From assembly GCA_956465555.1 (NCBI GenBank), contig OY101124.1:1240001-1304000 (forward strand): 64,000 nt of DNA. Direction: 5' to 3'. Below are positions 54,780 to 64,000 of this stretch, piece after piece; within the stretch, counting starts at the first letter, position 1, and every line of letters begins with the position of its first letter. A program made the position numbers and the translations under genes. Below the pieces are notes generated by a model that worked only from the letters and a program-made list of their open reading frames with translations, was not told the origin of the DNA and did no database searches. Source of the DNA: Nitzschia sp. pyKryTriq1 (lineage: Eukaryota; Bacillariophyta; Bacillariophyceae; Bacillariales; Bacillariaceae).

Positions 54780-56504
54780 CGCTGATGATCCCGTAAGGGT
54801 GAAAAGAGTCCATTGAGTCAATCAATTGGACTGTCTGGCGTGGATGGTATCGTTCCGGCGGGAGAGAGATTAATTGCTCTCAACCGTCAAGGTAGCAACT
54901 AAATTAGACAGTGCACTTTTTCGCTGCTTTACGATATATTACTGTAGTAGTATAGTGCGATTACTCGTACTGTACTACTGTATGGAACAAGCCTATCCAG
55001 AGTTCTCTCGATCGATCGAGCTCTACTAGAGTAGTACAGGCACAAGAATATTTCTAGAAGAAGACCGCCAGAGAACTAAATAATAAGATTGGTAGTTTTG
55101 TCTACGACTAGCAGCATGGGTCGTGGCTCTCTCTCCCCAGGACATGGCTGCTGGGTATTAATATCATCATACCGCAGGCGAGGAGTACATGTATTCATTA
55201 TTTGGGATACGCCTATTTTTGCAAATGATTCGACACATTGAAGGCTGTGATGTAGGAGCAAGCATAGTACTTCGTACCTTTTACCGTACTGGTCCTTCAG
55301 CTGCACGTGTATCACGTTTAATAGCAGGGGGAATGTGGCGATTTCAACTTGGTTACTGAGTGTGGTTTCAACAACAACAAGAAGGGAATAATCGGGTTGT
55401 GGTTAGCCCCTGAATCCGGAAGGATCTAGTGACTTGATACAGCTAAGCACGACGACACCGGTTTGTTCTTTTCATCATAGCGCACATGGAAGTTGGCATC
55501 AAATGTAAATCAGAAACCGTAGTAATAGAGCTTTCCAGCTTTGTAATCCTTTGAAAGAACAAAAAGATGCCGCCGAGGTGACACAGCATGATTTGTAGAA
55601 ACAAACCAGGCCACAACTTACCACGAAGTACCGACTCATTCTGGATTTCCACCAAAACATGGGGCAGCCTCAACGGTCTCCACCAAACCCTTCATTTTCC
55701 AAAACATGATTGAAGGCCGCGGCGAATCATCAGCAGCCGCAACTCCTTTCCGGATTATTTCTCTACTGACAGATCATCACTCCAGAAGAAGTGGAAAGCA
55801 AGTTATCTTCGCCTACGTCTAGTGGGACAGAGCCTGCATGCAGACTATCAAGAAGACATCGCCGGTCGCCGGTCGCGACATGTTCATTACAATGGAAATG
55901 GATGGCTGCGATTTTTTGATCTGGATCTGCGGGGATCCTTTTCGCGCGCTTCAGGTATAATCCCAGGTACTAGGATAGACCCTCTGCCGAAAAGATTCTT
56001 CGATCTCATGCTGGACCAGCACTCACTCTCCTTCTCTACTGTAGAGAGAGGAGTCGTCGTCGTCTCTCGACGAAGTAGACCCCCACAGGGAGCAAATAGT
56101 CGTCGTCTCTAGAGTAGGTACTCTGAAGTCGTCAAAGACCAATGTGTTTACCAGTGCCATAATATTATTATACCATGGCTACTAGTAGGACCATCTAAAG
56201 TAAAACAAGAAGATCATAATGGAATTAATAAAGGGTAGGGTTTAGGCTGCGCCGCCGTGTCAGCTAAATAAATTCTTGGTCGGGTTGACCAACATCAACG
56301 TCGCAAACAGTCTAATCTACGTGAAAGGGGGCGCGGTGGCATAAATGTATTTTTAATGTTGAACAGCGTCTGTCATCTTTCTTTCAGTGAAATGTGAAAA
56401 GGGATCGTGGGCGTGATGTGTTTGAATTTGATAGTAGGAAAATCTTCAGACGAGTAGACTGCTGTAATCTACTATGTACGAAGAAAACAGTGGTCGGACC
56501 AATA

Positions 56505-57209
56505 TTAGGCCTCCCCGCCAGCAGCAGCGCGTTTCAACTTTTTCTCGAGGGTTTTCTGTGCCACCAGATCTTCGTACTCCTTGCGCTCTTCCCAGTTCTT
56601 CTTGGCCGCCCTGCGGAATTTGACGAATCCAAGCATCCCTAACAAGTTGTTCCAGAAACCCATGAAGAAAGACTTGATGGAGAAAAATGTTCCAGACGAC
56701 GTACTCTTGCTCTTGACGGCCTTGACCATAACCATCAATTCTTCTCCGCTGGCCGTGGCCGGCACAGTCGCGATGCACGGTCGAATCCACTTGCCGTTCA
56801 CCATGCATTCGCATGTTCCACATTCACCCTTTCCGCACCCATACTGGATGAATTGACCGGCTTGCGTTGCAACATCCCGAAGAGGCTGGCCCGCCCACGC
56901 CATGCTAGTTCGGGTGTCATTTCCTTGCTTGAACACGACGGGAATGGTGCCTTTGAGACCGACCTTGTCAAAGCCAAGATCTTTGATCGAACCTTGCTCG
57001 TCAGCAAGGGTTTTCTTTTTTGTCCACTTGGGAACATAACCGCTTCCTTTGCTGTTTGGACTTTGCACGGCTTGCAAGGGAGAGCTCTTCACCCTTTCGG
57101 GAGAAGAAAACAGCAACGAGGGCGTGAAGGCGGCAGAGAAGGCGACCAAGGACAGGGCCAAGCCTGCCAGCAAAAGAACTGAAGGAGGAGTCGATCTTCG
57201 TCTAATCAT
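56505..57209 (-). CDS. Plastid 2Fe-2S ferredoxin-like protein
   Basis: 234 aa from the first ATG (the frame extends to a TTG). The leader VLLLAGLALSLVAFSAAFTPS is a diatom plastid bipartite signal: a signal peptide cleaved before Phe, then a Ser/Lys transit region. The iron-sulfur site is YGCGKGECGTCECMV with a fourth Cys in KWIRPC, i.e. C-x4-C-x2-C and then C about 12 residues later. This spacing is closer to the short-loop 2Fe-2S sites of the molybdenum hydroxylase/succinate dehydrogenase type than to photosynthetic ferredoxin. A ~75-residue C-terminal extension has an amphipathic stretch (FFMGFWNNLLGMLGF) that could bind a membrane, then a charged helix. An electron-transfer role at thylakoids is inferred. 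It is head-to-head with protochlorophyllide reductase. Confidence 0.85.
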   Translation of the reverse strand: MIRRRSTPPSVLLLAGLALSLVAFSAAFTPSLLFSSPERVKSSPLQAVQSPNSKGSGYVPKWTKKKTLADEQGSIKDLGFDKVGLKGTIPVVFKQGNDTRTSMAWAGQPLRDVATQAGQFIQYGCGKGECGTCECMVNGKWIRPCIATVPATASGEELMVMVKAVKSKSTSSGTFFSIKSFFMGFWNNLLGMLGFVKFRRAAKKNWEERKEYEDLVAQKTLEKKLKRAAAGGEA

Positions 57210-57855
57210 GTCGTCCGTCAACAAAAAGTTCAAAGATTACAATCGGTGGACTCTTGCTTGGAGAGATCTTTGGAAAGTGAGATAATCGTACGAGAATGAT
57301 GACTATCTTCCATCTTCAAGAATCATCTCCACCGACCGGCGACGGCCATCATCCACCATCCACCATCAAAACGATCGAACTTGCAAGGTTCGGTTTTTAA
57401 CTCCAAATTTGACCCAGCGAAACGTCAAACTTCAACTTTTACGTGTTTTCAAGTAGAAAAACTACGGAGACCAAAGATACCGCAATTGCTGAAGAACATG
57501 GCCGTAAAACAGGTTGCAGGCTGGCCAGCCGCATGCGACATTCATCAATTAAGGATGATGCGTCAGAATGACGACATTCAAGTGCGGAATGCATTCCTCG
57601 TGGAACGATGGAACGACGCCATCATCAAAAGATACGCCGCAGCTCCTTCCCTCAAGTTATGAGCCACCAATCAAACGAAAATCTCGTGCATGCATGCATG
57701 ATGCATGGATCCTTTTCTTTTCTTCTCCTACTAGTCTACTTGATGTGTCTTTTGCCTTCGACGGCACGGTGTTGTTGTTCCTTGTTCTCATTTTTGCCAA
57801 GGCTTGTTGTCGTCTTGAGTACGTACAGGTAGTCATATCTTTCCCAACTGCAACC
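57210..57855. promoter_or_regulatory. Bidirectional promoter of two plastid-protein genes
   Basis: This 646-bp spacer separates the start codons of the plastid 2Fe-2S protein and protochlorophyllide reductase, which are transcribed away from each other. A CATGCATGCATGATGCATG run lies near 57690-57710. No supported gene lies inside; a 93-codon frame on the plus strand lacks an ATG start. Confidence 0.4.
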
Positions 57856-59716
57856 ATGAAGATCACGTCAATCCTGCTTGTCGCCCTTGCTGTGCCATGC
57901 GAAGGGTTCCAGTTCATGTCGAAATGGAAGATGCCAACGCATGATCCGAACGCAGAAAAGATTCAAGAAAAGTTTGGAGATAAGAGTAAGTTTCACGTGG
58001 GCTACAGAGTGTATCTTCTTCTGCCGTCGCTCTTCCTTCCATGACTTGTGACTGACTGACCCACGGATATTCCTTTCTTTTTGCCGATCCAGAACTCGTG
58101 GTCGTCACCGGCACATCCTCCGGTCTAGGTCGAAAAGCTGCGTTGGCCTTGCTTCGGTCCGGAGAGTACCATGTCGTTGGCGCAGTTCGTGACATTGACA
58201 AGATGGAGGCAGTCGCAGAGATTGATGGTTTTGATCCTGAAAACTTCACACCCATGGAATGTGAACTGAACTCTTTTGAGTCTGTTCGCAATTTTTGCCA
58301 AAACTTGAATGAATTTCGCATGTCCAAGCCCATCGATCGCCTTGTCTGTAATGCTGGCGTCTACCAGCCGTCTCTCGACCATGCCAAGTGGAGCGCTGAC
58401 AATCATGAGCAGACTATGCAAATCAACTTCCTTTCTCATTTCTTGATGATCAGCGAGCTCATGGAAGGCATGATCGACTCTCCAGACGCTCGCGTCATCA
58501 TGGTCGGCTCGGTTACTGGAAACGACAATACTGTTGGCGGAGGTGGCGTTTACCCCATCGCCGATCTGCATGATCTGGATGGATTCAAGGCAGGCTTTGT
58601 AAATCCTATCTCGATGGCAGATGGCTACGGTTTCATCGGTGCCAAGTCGTACAAGGATAGCAAGCTTTGTCTCATGATGATGGCCAACTTTCTCCACACC
58701 AAGTACCACAAACTGACCGGAATTTCCTTCAGCAGTATGTACCCTGGTTGCATTGCAGAATCTCCCCTTTTCAGAGAAAAGCGACAATGGTTCCGCACCT
58801 ACTTTCCGATTTTTATGAAGTTCATCACTGGTACGGGAATCCCTACTTGTTACCATGCTATCATTTTATCATCATCATCATCATCATCAGGATAAACTCT
58901 AACTCTGCTCTCCCTCGTTTCTCCGTAGGTGGATTTGTCGGAGAACATGAAGCTGGACAACGTCTCTTTCAAACGGTGCATGACCCTCGCTGTGCCAAAT
59001 CGGGCGTTTACTGGTCTTGGAATGGAGGTCCTCGTGAAGGTCGCGGTGCTGAGGCTCTTGAGAAGGGAGGACAAATCTCTGGTGGTGGCGGTGCCGGAGG
59101 AGGTTGGGACTCCATTTTCGAAAACGACCAATCGAGCAAGGTTCTTAACATTGAAACACAAATGAAGCTTTTCGAATACGCAACTCAAATCACCGGAGCT
59201 GAATGGCCCCAGCTAAAGCAAATCACAAGTCCGTGTCCTACTCTGAAAGTTATTGGAACAGTCACACAGGGCATGGTCAAACGCGAGGAACTCAAACGTA
59301 TGCAAGAAATGGGACGTCCTGGCATGGAGGCCGATGCTGTTGAAAAGCCCAAGATTTCCAAAACGAAAAAGGTCGTCGCCGCCACGGATCGTGTTGTCAG
59401 CGGTGTATTGTCCAACACGGTCGGACGCGTTGCCCGATTTGCTGGTCGCCGTGTTCTGGGAGAAATCCCAGAAACTGCCAAGACTGGTTCTTTCCATGAA
59501 ACTAGCCCAGCTGACGCTAGTACAATGTCACAATCTACGAACGAGGAATCATCGACCATCTCTGACTTGGAGGGTGCTGAGATGATCGAGCAGGCTATCG
59601 CCGAACAACTGCAAAAGGATAAGGAAGTGCAAGTCGCACTCGACACAGAAGACGAAGCTCTCTTCCGTGAGCTACTCGTTGAAACGAAAAAGGATGAAAA
59701 TACCGTCAACGCATAA
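57856..59716 (+). CDS. POR: Light-dependent protochlorophyllide oxidoreductase, long C-terminal form
   Basis: Three exons: 57856-57985, 58093-58830 and 58929-59716. Introns are 107 and 98 nt, phases fit, and the product is 551 aa. It reduces protochlorophyllide to chlorophyllide with NADPH and light. The leader ILLVALAVPCEGFQF is a signal peptide with Phe after the cleavage site, as for diatom plastid import. The Rossmann motif is VTGTSSGLGRKAA, created right after the first splice. The catalytic Tyr and Lys lie in GAKSYKDSKLC. SGVYWSWNG and TGAEWPQLKQ near the usual end are POR-typical. The normal POR ends near residue 410; a further ~140-residue Lys/Ser/Glu-rich extension follows and is unusual. 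It is head-to-head with a plastid 2Fe-2S gene. Confidence 0.93.
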
Positions 59717-60714
59717 ACATAATAGTCTAACATCTATCACTGGCTGTGTGAATAAATGATGATTGCTAGTAAAAAACAGTTTCGCAGCTCCTCCCTCGCC
59801 GACGTCTCTTGGTATACCTATATAAAAGTATTCTACCTCTACGACATTCGATGCTATTAATTTTCCCAGACTATTGTCTATAAATAGTGAAACATCTTTC
59901 TATGTCTGGCATTCCTCAGGGGAAAGCGATCGACAAATCGCTAGCTGCAGGATCTCGACAATAGTACTTTACTTGCTCACTCTCTCTGCGCTGCTTTGGT
60001 ACGAGCAAGAACAGCAGTAAGAGACTCTACTACTGCTGTACGAGTAGTAAGGAGAGGATTGGAGTAGTCCCTCTACTACTCCACCTCTACCTCTACCTCT
60101 ACTAGTAGAGCTAGAGTAGAGAGTAGCAGCAGCAGCAGAGGAGCTATTTGTACACCGGGGGGTACACAGTACAGGACTGGGACTGTACCACTCATACATA
60201 CGTAATACCATACCTGATACTGCGGCCGTTGTGGTAACGTACCGGTACGGTACGTACATATCGGTACCGGGGTGTACAGAGGGAGAGAGGTGCGGTACCC
60301 GTACCGGTGCGGTGTACCTGGTACCGGTACCAGGTATGTACCGCCGGTACTGCATAGAGGGCGTTCGTACGTGCGTCGCGCGTCGCGTCTATGCAAGGCG
60401 CGCGAGCGGGGCGTGGCGGGGGGTCGGGTCTGTCCCTCTACAGTACACGGGTACCAGGTACTTGTACGAGTAATAGCGTCTCTGGAACGACAGCCATCAC
60501 ATCATATCATCGCTCTTTTTTCTTCTCTTTTGTTTTGCAAACGTCAAACATCTAACAACACCACACCACACATCACATCACATCACATCTATCATCGCAC
60601 ATCTACGAATACTGTACCAGTACCCCCTTGTGCTCCTCAACTTATCGCTTTATCTTCCGAGTTTCTGATAAAAAAATTCGGTGTAGGATTCAGTGCTTTC
60701 TTCTGCTTTCACAC
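59717..60714. other. Intergenic, dense GTACCGGTAC palindromes
   Basis: About 1 kb between POR and the DEAD-box gene, without a gene. Palindromes crowd 60230-60350, including a perfect 22-bp one at 60315-60336. (CTCTAC)n-like and (CATCA)n runs lie near 60070-60110 and 60560-60590. Confidence 0.5.
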
Positions 60715-62553
60715 ATGAATCAGAGAAGCCGTGTCGTTTCGACGGCTGTCTTTTTGACAATGTTGGCGTTATGTCGAGGACTGTCAGTTGGATTCCGTGC
60801 CGGTAGGGGAGTCGTCGGGGGCCCCAGCCGAATAGGCGCAACACGGGGGCGTCCTCTGGCATCTTCTCAAGCACTCCGAATGGTGGCGGCACCGACGAAC
60901 TCGGATCGATCGGCCGCGTCTCAGTCTCGACCTGCTTTCCGAATGCCTCGAAACAGCCCCGACGACTCCAAGGCAGCCACGACGAAAGGCGGCCCGTCGG
61001 GACAGACGATGGACAAAAGGCTGACATGGAATCCCCTTGGTTTGTACACAGAACTTGTCGGTTGTCTGGAGGGAGAATTAGGACTACCAGCTCCGACACC
61101 CGTCCAATCTCTTGTTATTCCAGAGCTTCTGAAGGAAGATAAGGAATCGCTTGCATTCTTGGCAGCGACGGGGTCGGGTAAAACGCTAGCTTACCTTCTG
61201 CCTTTGATGCAACAACTCAAGCAACAGGAGCAATTCGAGAGCTACGAACGTCGTCCGCGACGACCTCGGCTTTTGATTTTGGCTCCGACTCGCGAACTGG
61301 CTTTGCAAATTACTCAGGTCATGAAATCGTTGTCGCATTCCCTCAAGTTGAGCTCCCAGGCCTTGGTCGGAGGACAAGATCGGGGGCTTCAACGGAAAGG
61401 ATTGGCCGGTCGGCCCATTGATGTGGTTGTAGCCACACCTGGTAGACTGCTTCAGCACTGGAAGGACGGATCAGTTTTCTTGGGGAGTCTGGATTCGATT
61501 GTATTGGACGAAATGGATACCATGCTCGAGCAGGGGTTTCAGCGAGAGCTTCGTGAGATTTTATATCCTCTACTGTACAAAGAGACACCGACGATTCCTG
61601 AAAATAGTGACGGCAAGGGCATCCCGCTTCCAGAGATAAAAGAAAATGCACCCCGTGTCGTCTTAACATCGGCAACAATGACCCAGAGCATTCAGAAATT
61701 GCTTGGAGACAATCCCAAGACTTCGAAGCTCGCTGTGAATGCCAAGAAACTCCATGGTGGAAAAGACCCCTCTGTTTCCTCCTACGCAAACAAGCTTCTC
61801 CTCCCTCCAATGAGAATTATAAGTGCTCCTGGACTTCACAAGGCCGTTCCTCGGCTAGAACAAATATTTGTGGACGTTGGCAGTACGGACAAGATCAGTC
61901 TGCTTGTAGATGTGATATCGTCGCAGAAAACGGAAGCGACCATTGTCTTTTGCAATACGGCAGCTTCGGTCCGTGCCGTCCAATATGCACTTGCAGAATC
62001 TCGCATCAAGTGCTTGGCGTATCATGGAGAATTGAACAGCGTGGTACGATCCGAGAATCTGAATAAATTCCGCCGTGGAGCAGCTGCAGGAAGATCCTCG
62101 GAGGATGCTGAGCTTGAAGACGACGAGGTGGAGGGCTACTCAAACGTCCTCATTTGTACAGACCTCGCTGCCAGAGGATTGGATATCCCACAAGTCGATC
62201 ACGTCATCATGTTTGACTTTCCTTTGAACGCCATGGACTATTTGCATCGGAGCGGGCGGACGGCACGAGGTGCTGGCCGGGGTAAGGTAACTGCCCTGGT
62301 AGCGAAACGAGACAAGGTACTGGCAACCGCTATCCAGCAAGCCGTCATGAAGGGGGAGACGCTGGATGGCTTGTCATCGCGCAAGTCGGATTATCTTCCC
62401 GGAGCCAGGTTCGGGGCTCAGCCAAAGAAAAAGAGCAGTTTCGAAACGAGCAAGCGTGGAAGTGACGCCGGTCGAGCAGGTGCAGGTCAGAAGACGAAGT
62501 CTTCGGGATCGGGAGCGAGACGCTCCACCAACAACAAGAGCTTTCGCAAGTAA
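60715..62553 (+). CDS. DEAD-box RNA helicase, probably organellar
   Basis: 612 aa from the first ATG (an upstream TTG extends the frame). The N-terminus VVSTAVFLTMLALCRGLSVGF looks like a signal peptide followed by Phe, and an Arg/Ser/Gly region follows, which would fit plastid targeting. Helicase motifs are in order: Q motif (PAPTPVQSLVIPELL), AATGSGKT, PTRELALQI, GGQDRG, VVATPGRLL, motif II LDEMDTML, TSATM, then VFCNTAASVRAVQYAL, TDLAARGLDIPQVD and HRSGRTARG. Motif II reads DEMD instead of DEAD. The C-terminus is Lys/Ser/Gly-rich, as in RNA-binding tails of these enzymes. Inferred role: unwinding RNA during ribosome assembly or RNA processing, probably in the plastid. Confidence 0.92.
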   Translation: MNQRSRVVSTAVFLTMLALCRGLSVGFRAGRGVVGGPSRIGATRGRPLASSQALRMVAAPTNSDRSAASQSRPAFRMPRNSPDDSKAATTKGGPSGQTMDKRLTWNPLGLYTELVGCLEGELGLPAPTPVQSLVIPELLKEDKESLAFLAATGSGKTLAYLLPLMQQLKQQEQFESYERRPRRPRLLILAPTRELALQITQVMKSLSHSLKLSSQALVGGQDRGLQRKGLAGRPIDVVVATPGRLLQHWKDGSVFLGSLDSIVLDEMDTMLEQGFQRELREILYPLLYKETPTIPENSDGKGIPLPEIKENAPRVVLTSATMTQSIQKLLGDNPKTSKLAVNAKKLHGGKDPSVSSYANKLLLPPMRIISAPGLHKAVPRLEQIFVDVGSTDKISLLVDVISSQKTEATIVFCNTAASVRAVQYALAESRIKCLAYHGELNSVVRSENLNKFRRGAAAGRSSEDAELEDDEVEGYSNVLICTDLAARGLDIPQVDHVIMFDFPLNAMDYLHRSGRTARGAGRGKVTALVAKRDKVLATAIQQAVMKGETLDGLSSRKSDYLPGARFGAQPKKKSSFETSKRGSDAGRAGAGQKTKSSGSGARRSTNNKSFRK

Positions 62554-63477
62554 AACAAATCCAAATCCACAAGTACTACCACTGTCCGTTTCTCATCAAT
62601 AGTGTTGGAAATAGTAGTATGAACATGTTTCTATAGCGATCGTCAGGAGCCAACCTGTTCTCACATGGTGATCACTGATAGAACAACATACTACTAATAT
62701 CAGACACGAAAATCTACTAGTAGTGCGTAGAGCTACTATGTACTTACAGAATAGTATACATAGAGAGGAAGCGGGGGCCACCGACGTATCCCCGCCCATT
62801 CATCCCCCCTGCGCTACATACCGGTAGCTCCCCGAAACATGTTTTTTGTCGAATTCAGGAGACTACCGTACTACTGTACTCGCACTGCGTACTGTACGAG
62901 TACGGCACAGTAGCAGTACTGGTACTGTACAAGTACACCACCGTAGGATACCGGTAGGGAAGTGGAAATATGTGTGCTGGCGTCGAAGTCATTACCGTAG
63001 TTACAGAACGCGTACAGTACTGTGGGTGGACGGGTTCTCTCGAGTCTACCGGTACCTGGTACAGTACCAGAGTACCTGGTACTGTACCAGTACATACCGG
63101 TACGTACTTGAAACGCGGGTGAGGAGCAGAGAACCATTGGGTATGGTTCTCTGGTGAGGAGTGGTGAGGAGTGGGGCGAGGAGGAGGCGAAGGACCGCGC
63201 TTATGCGCGATCGAGAAAGGTTTGTAGGGCGAAGGCCGAAATTCCGAACTTTTCAAGGAACCGCGCCGCCCGCCAAACAAGATACTCTTACGTCGACGAC
63301 GAGCTTTTCGACAATATTGCACTTTCTCCTCTCATCACTCGTCGTCGTTGGAAAGGGAAGAAAGATATTGCTGCTCCAGTTTTTTGTGAAGACACATTCG
63401 TTTCCATAAATCGATCAAGTCTTCATTCGTAAGCAAATTGAAGCAAACTCTCAATTTCTTGTGTGTTGCAAAGAAAA
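62554..63477. other. Intergenic, GTACCTGGTAC palindromes; PEPC promoter
   Basis: About 920 bp without a supported gene. Two or three copies of a GTACCTGGTAC(A/T)GTACCAG unit occur at 63050-63110, with more TACCGGTA sites at 62820 and 62950. The last ~150 bp precede the PEPC start codon. Confidence 0.45.
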
Positions 63478-64000
63478 ATGTTGAGAACTACTTCTGCTGC
63501 TGCCCGAAATGTGGCCCGTGCCGCTTCGTCTGGTTTGCGACTTGCCAGTGCAAAGCCGTCGGCGGGTGTGACTGCCGGTGGCCGTGCTAGTCGTCATATT
63601 GCCATGGCTGAGACCTTTGCGTCTCCTCAAGGACTCCGGTTTTTGAGCTCGTACTCCAGTTTCCGTGAACCCGGGTCGCTCTTTGAAGTTGTTCCTCTCA
63701 ACGAAACCTCTGATAGCATTTCTCCTCCGCCTGCGACGCAAGATCGAGATGCTCCTTTGAGGGCCGACGTTCGAACCATGGGTTCTGTTCTCGGACAGAT
63801 CATCCGGGATCATCATGGCGACGCCATCTTCGAGAAGATCGAAGACTTTCGCGCCCATGCAAAGAGGTGGCGTGAGGCCGGGGCTGGACGTGACCCTTCC
63901 AAAGCCGACGAAGCCAAGAAAACCTTTGACGAGTTGGCGGGGCTCTGTGCCGGCTTGACCGACGAAGAACTTCTCATCATTTCTCGCGCCTTCACCCATT
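63478..64000 (+). CDS. PEPC: Phosphoenolpyruvate carboxylase, N-terminal part (3' partial)
   Basis: 174 codons run open from ATG 63478 to the right edge. The first ~45 residues (MLRTTSAAARNVARAASSG, no acids, many Arg, Ser and Ala) form a strong mitochondrial presequence. Then comes the start of the PEPC fold: APLRADVRTMGSVLGQIIRD, AIFEKIEDFRAHAKRWRE, and the closing IISRAFTH. These match the first helices of PEPC, which adds bicarbonate to PEP to make oxaloacetate. Diatoms carry more than one PEPC and the mitochondrial type is the best fit. The catalytic His and Arg lie beyond the window, so completeness is not known. The minus-strand frame over the same bases is a shadow. Confidence 0.88.
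   Translation, partial: MLRTTSAAARNVARAASSGLRLASAKPSAGVTAGGRASRHIAMAETFASPQGLRFLSSYSSFREPGSLFEVVPLNETSDSISPPPATQDRDAPLRADVRTMGSVLGQIIRDHHGDAIFEKIEDFRAHAKRWREAGAGRDPSKADEAKKTFDELAGLCAGLTDEELLIISRAFTH

Larger units (their letters stand above)
53593..56504. other. Large gene-poor spacer with satellite and fossil retroelement tail
   Basis: 2.9 kb without a supported host gene. It contains the GACC/GACCGACT satellite and, just right of it, a retroelement remnant, both listed separately. The rest (54780-56504) shows only short, unsupported frames, a CTCTCTACTGTAGAGAGAG hairpin-like stretch near 56030 and A/T-rich DNA. Confidence 0.5.

Noticed and set aside
57381-57662. 93-codon plus-strand ORF before POR
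   Set aside because: Begins at a TTG, no domain, sits in the shared promoter.
63451-63999. 182-codon minus-strand ORF at the right edge
   Set aside because: Shadow of the PEPC start on the plus strand, which has clear family motifs.

Overview
The window reads as nuclear DNA of a diatom, most likely a pennate one. The evidence is: short GT-AG introns (69-107 nt) in six genes; plastid pre-sequences with a signal peptide followed by a Phe-starting cleavage site; a light-dependent protochlorophyllide reductase; a DUF6824 protein; tandem helicase-associated-domain proteins; and secreted, Ser/Lys-rich proteins of the cell-wall type. The species cannot be named from the sequence. About 23 protein genes are supported on both strands, separated by 0.1-3 kb spacers rich in microsatellites and GTACCGGTAC palindromes. 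Many ORFs that look longer begin at TTG or GTG, so starts here are placed at the first in-frame ATG.

Left third (1-29 kb): the C-terminal end of a SET/SMYD-type protein; a cytosolic aldo/keto reductase; BioA (biotin synthesis, probably mitochondrial); a DEP-DEP-DUF924-EF-hand protein; a secreted aldo/keto reductase; a low-complexity protein resembling ICE2/NARG2; and a VPS39/TGFBRAP1-type vesicle-tethering protein whose last ~130 residues look like a gamma-COP appendage domain. Then come two small charged proteins sharing a QWAxN motif, which flank a borealin homologue (chromosomal passenger complex). These are followed by a DUF6824 protein, a patatin-like lipase, a four-repeat Cys-rich surface protein and an acidic protein of unknown function.

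Middle (29-50 kb): a three-exon DENND4-family Rab exchange factor (1999 aa); a fossil Gag-like remnant; a two-exon helicase-associated-domain protein; a 1002-aa ORF combining a YqaJ-like PD-(D/E)XK nuclease with piggyBac-like C-terminal features; a candidate 488-bp MITE; the hydroxyacid-oxoacid transhydrogenase ADHFE1; and a five-exon GH2 beta-galactosidase with a membrane-anchored N-terminus.

Right part (50-64 kb): a three-exon secreted protein with a silaffin-like Lys/Ser tail; a SAM methyltransferase; a 430-bp GACC/GACCGACT satellite next to a fossil retroelement tail; a plastid 2Fe-2S protein head-to-head with protochlorophyllide reductase; a DEAD-box helicase, probably organellar; and the start of phosphoenolpyruvate carboxylase, which runs off the right edge. 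Themes in common are organelle metabolism (BioA, ADHFE1, POR, 2Fe-2S, PEPC) and endomembrane traffic (VPS39-like, DENND4-like). No operon-like organisation is seen.
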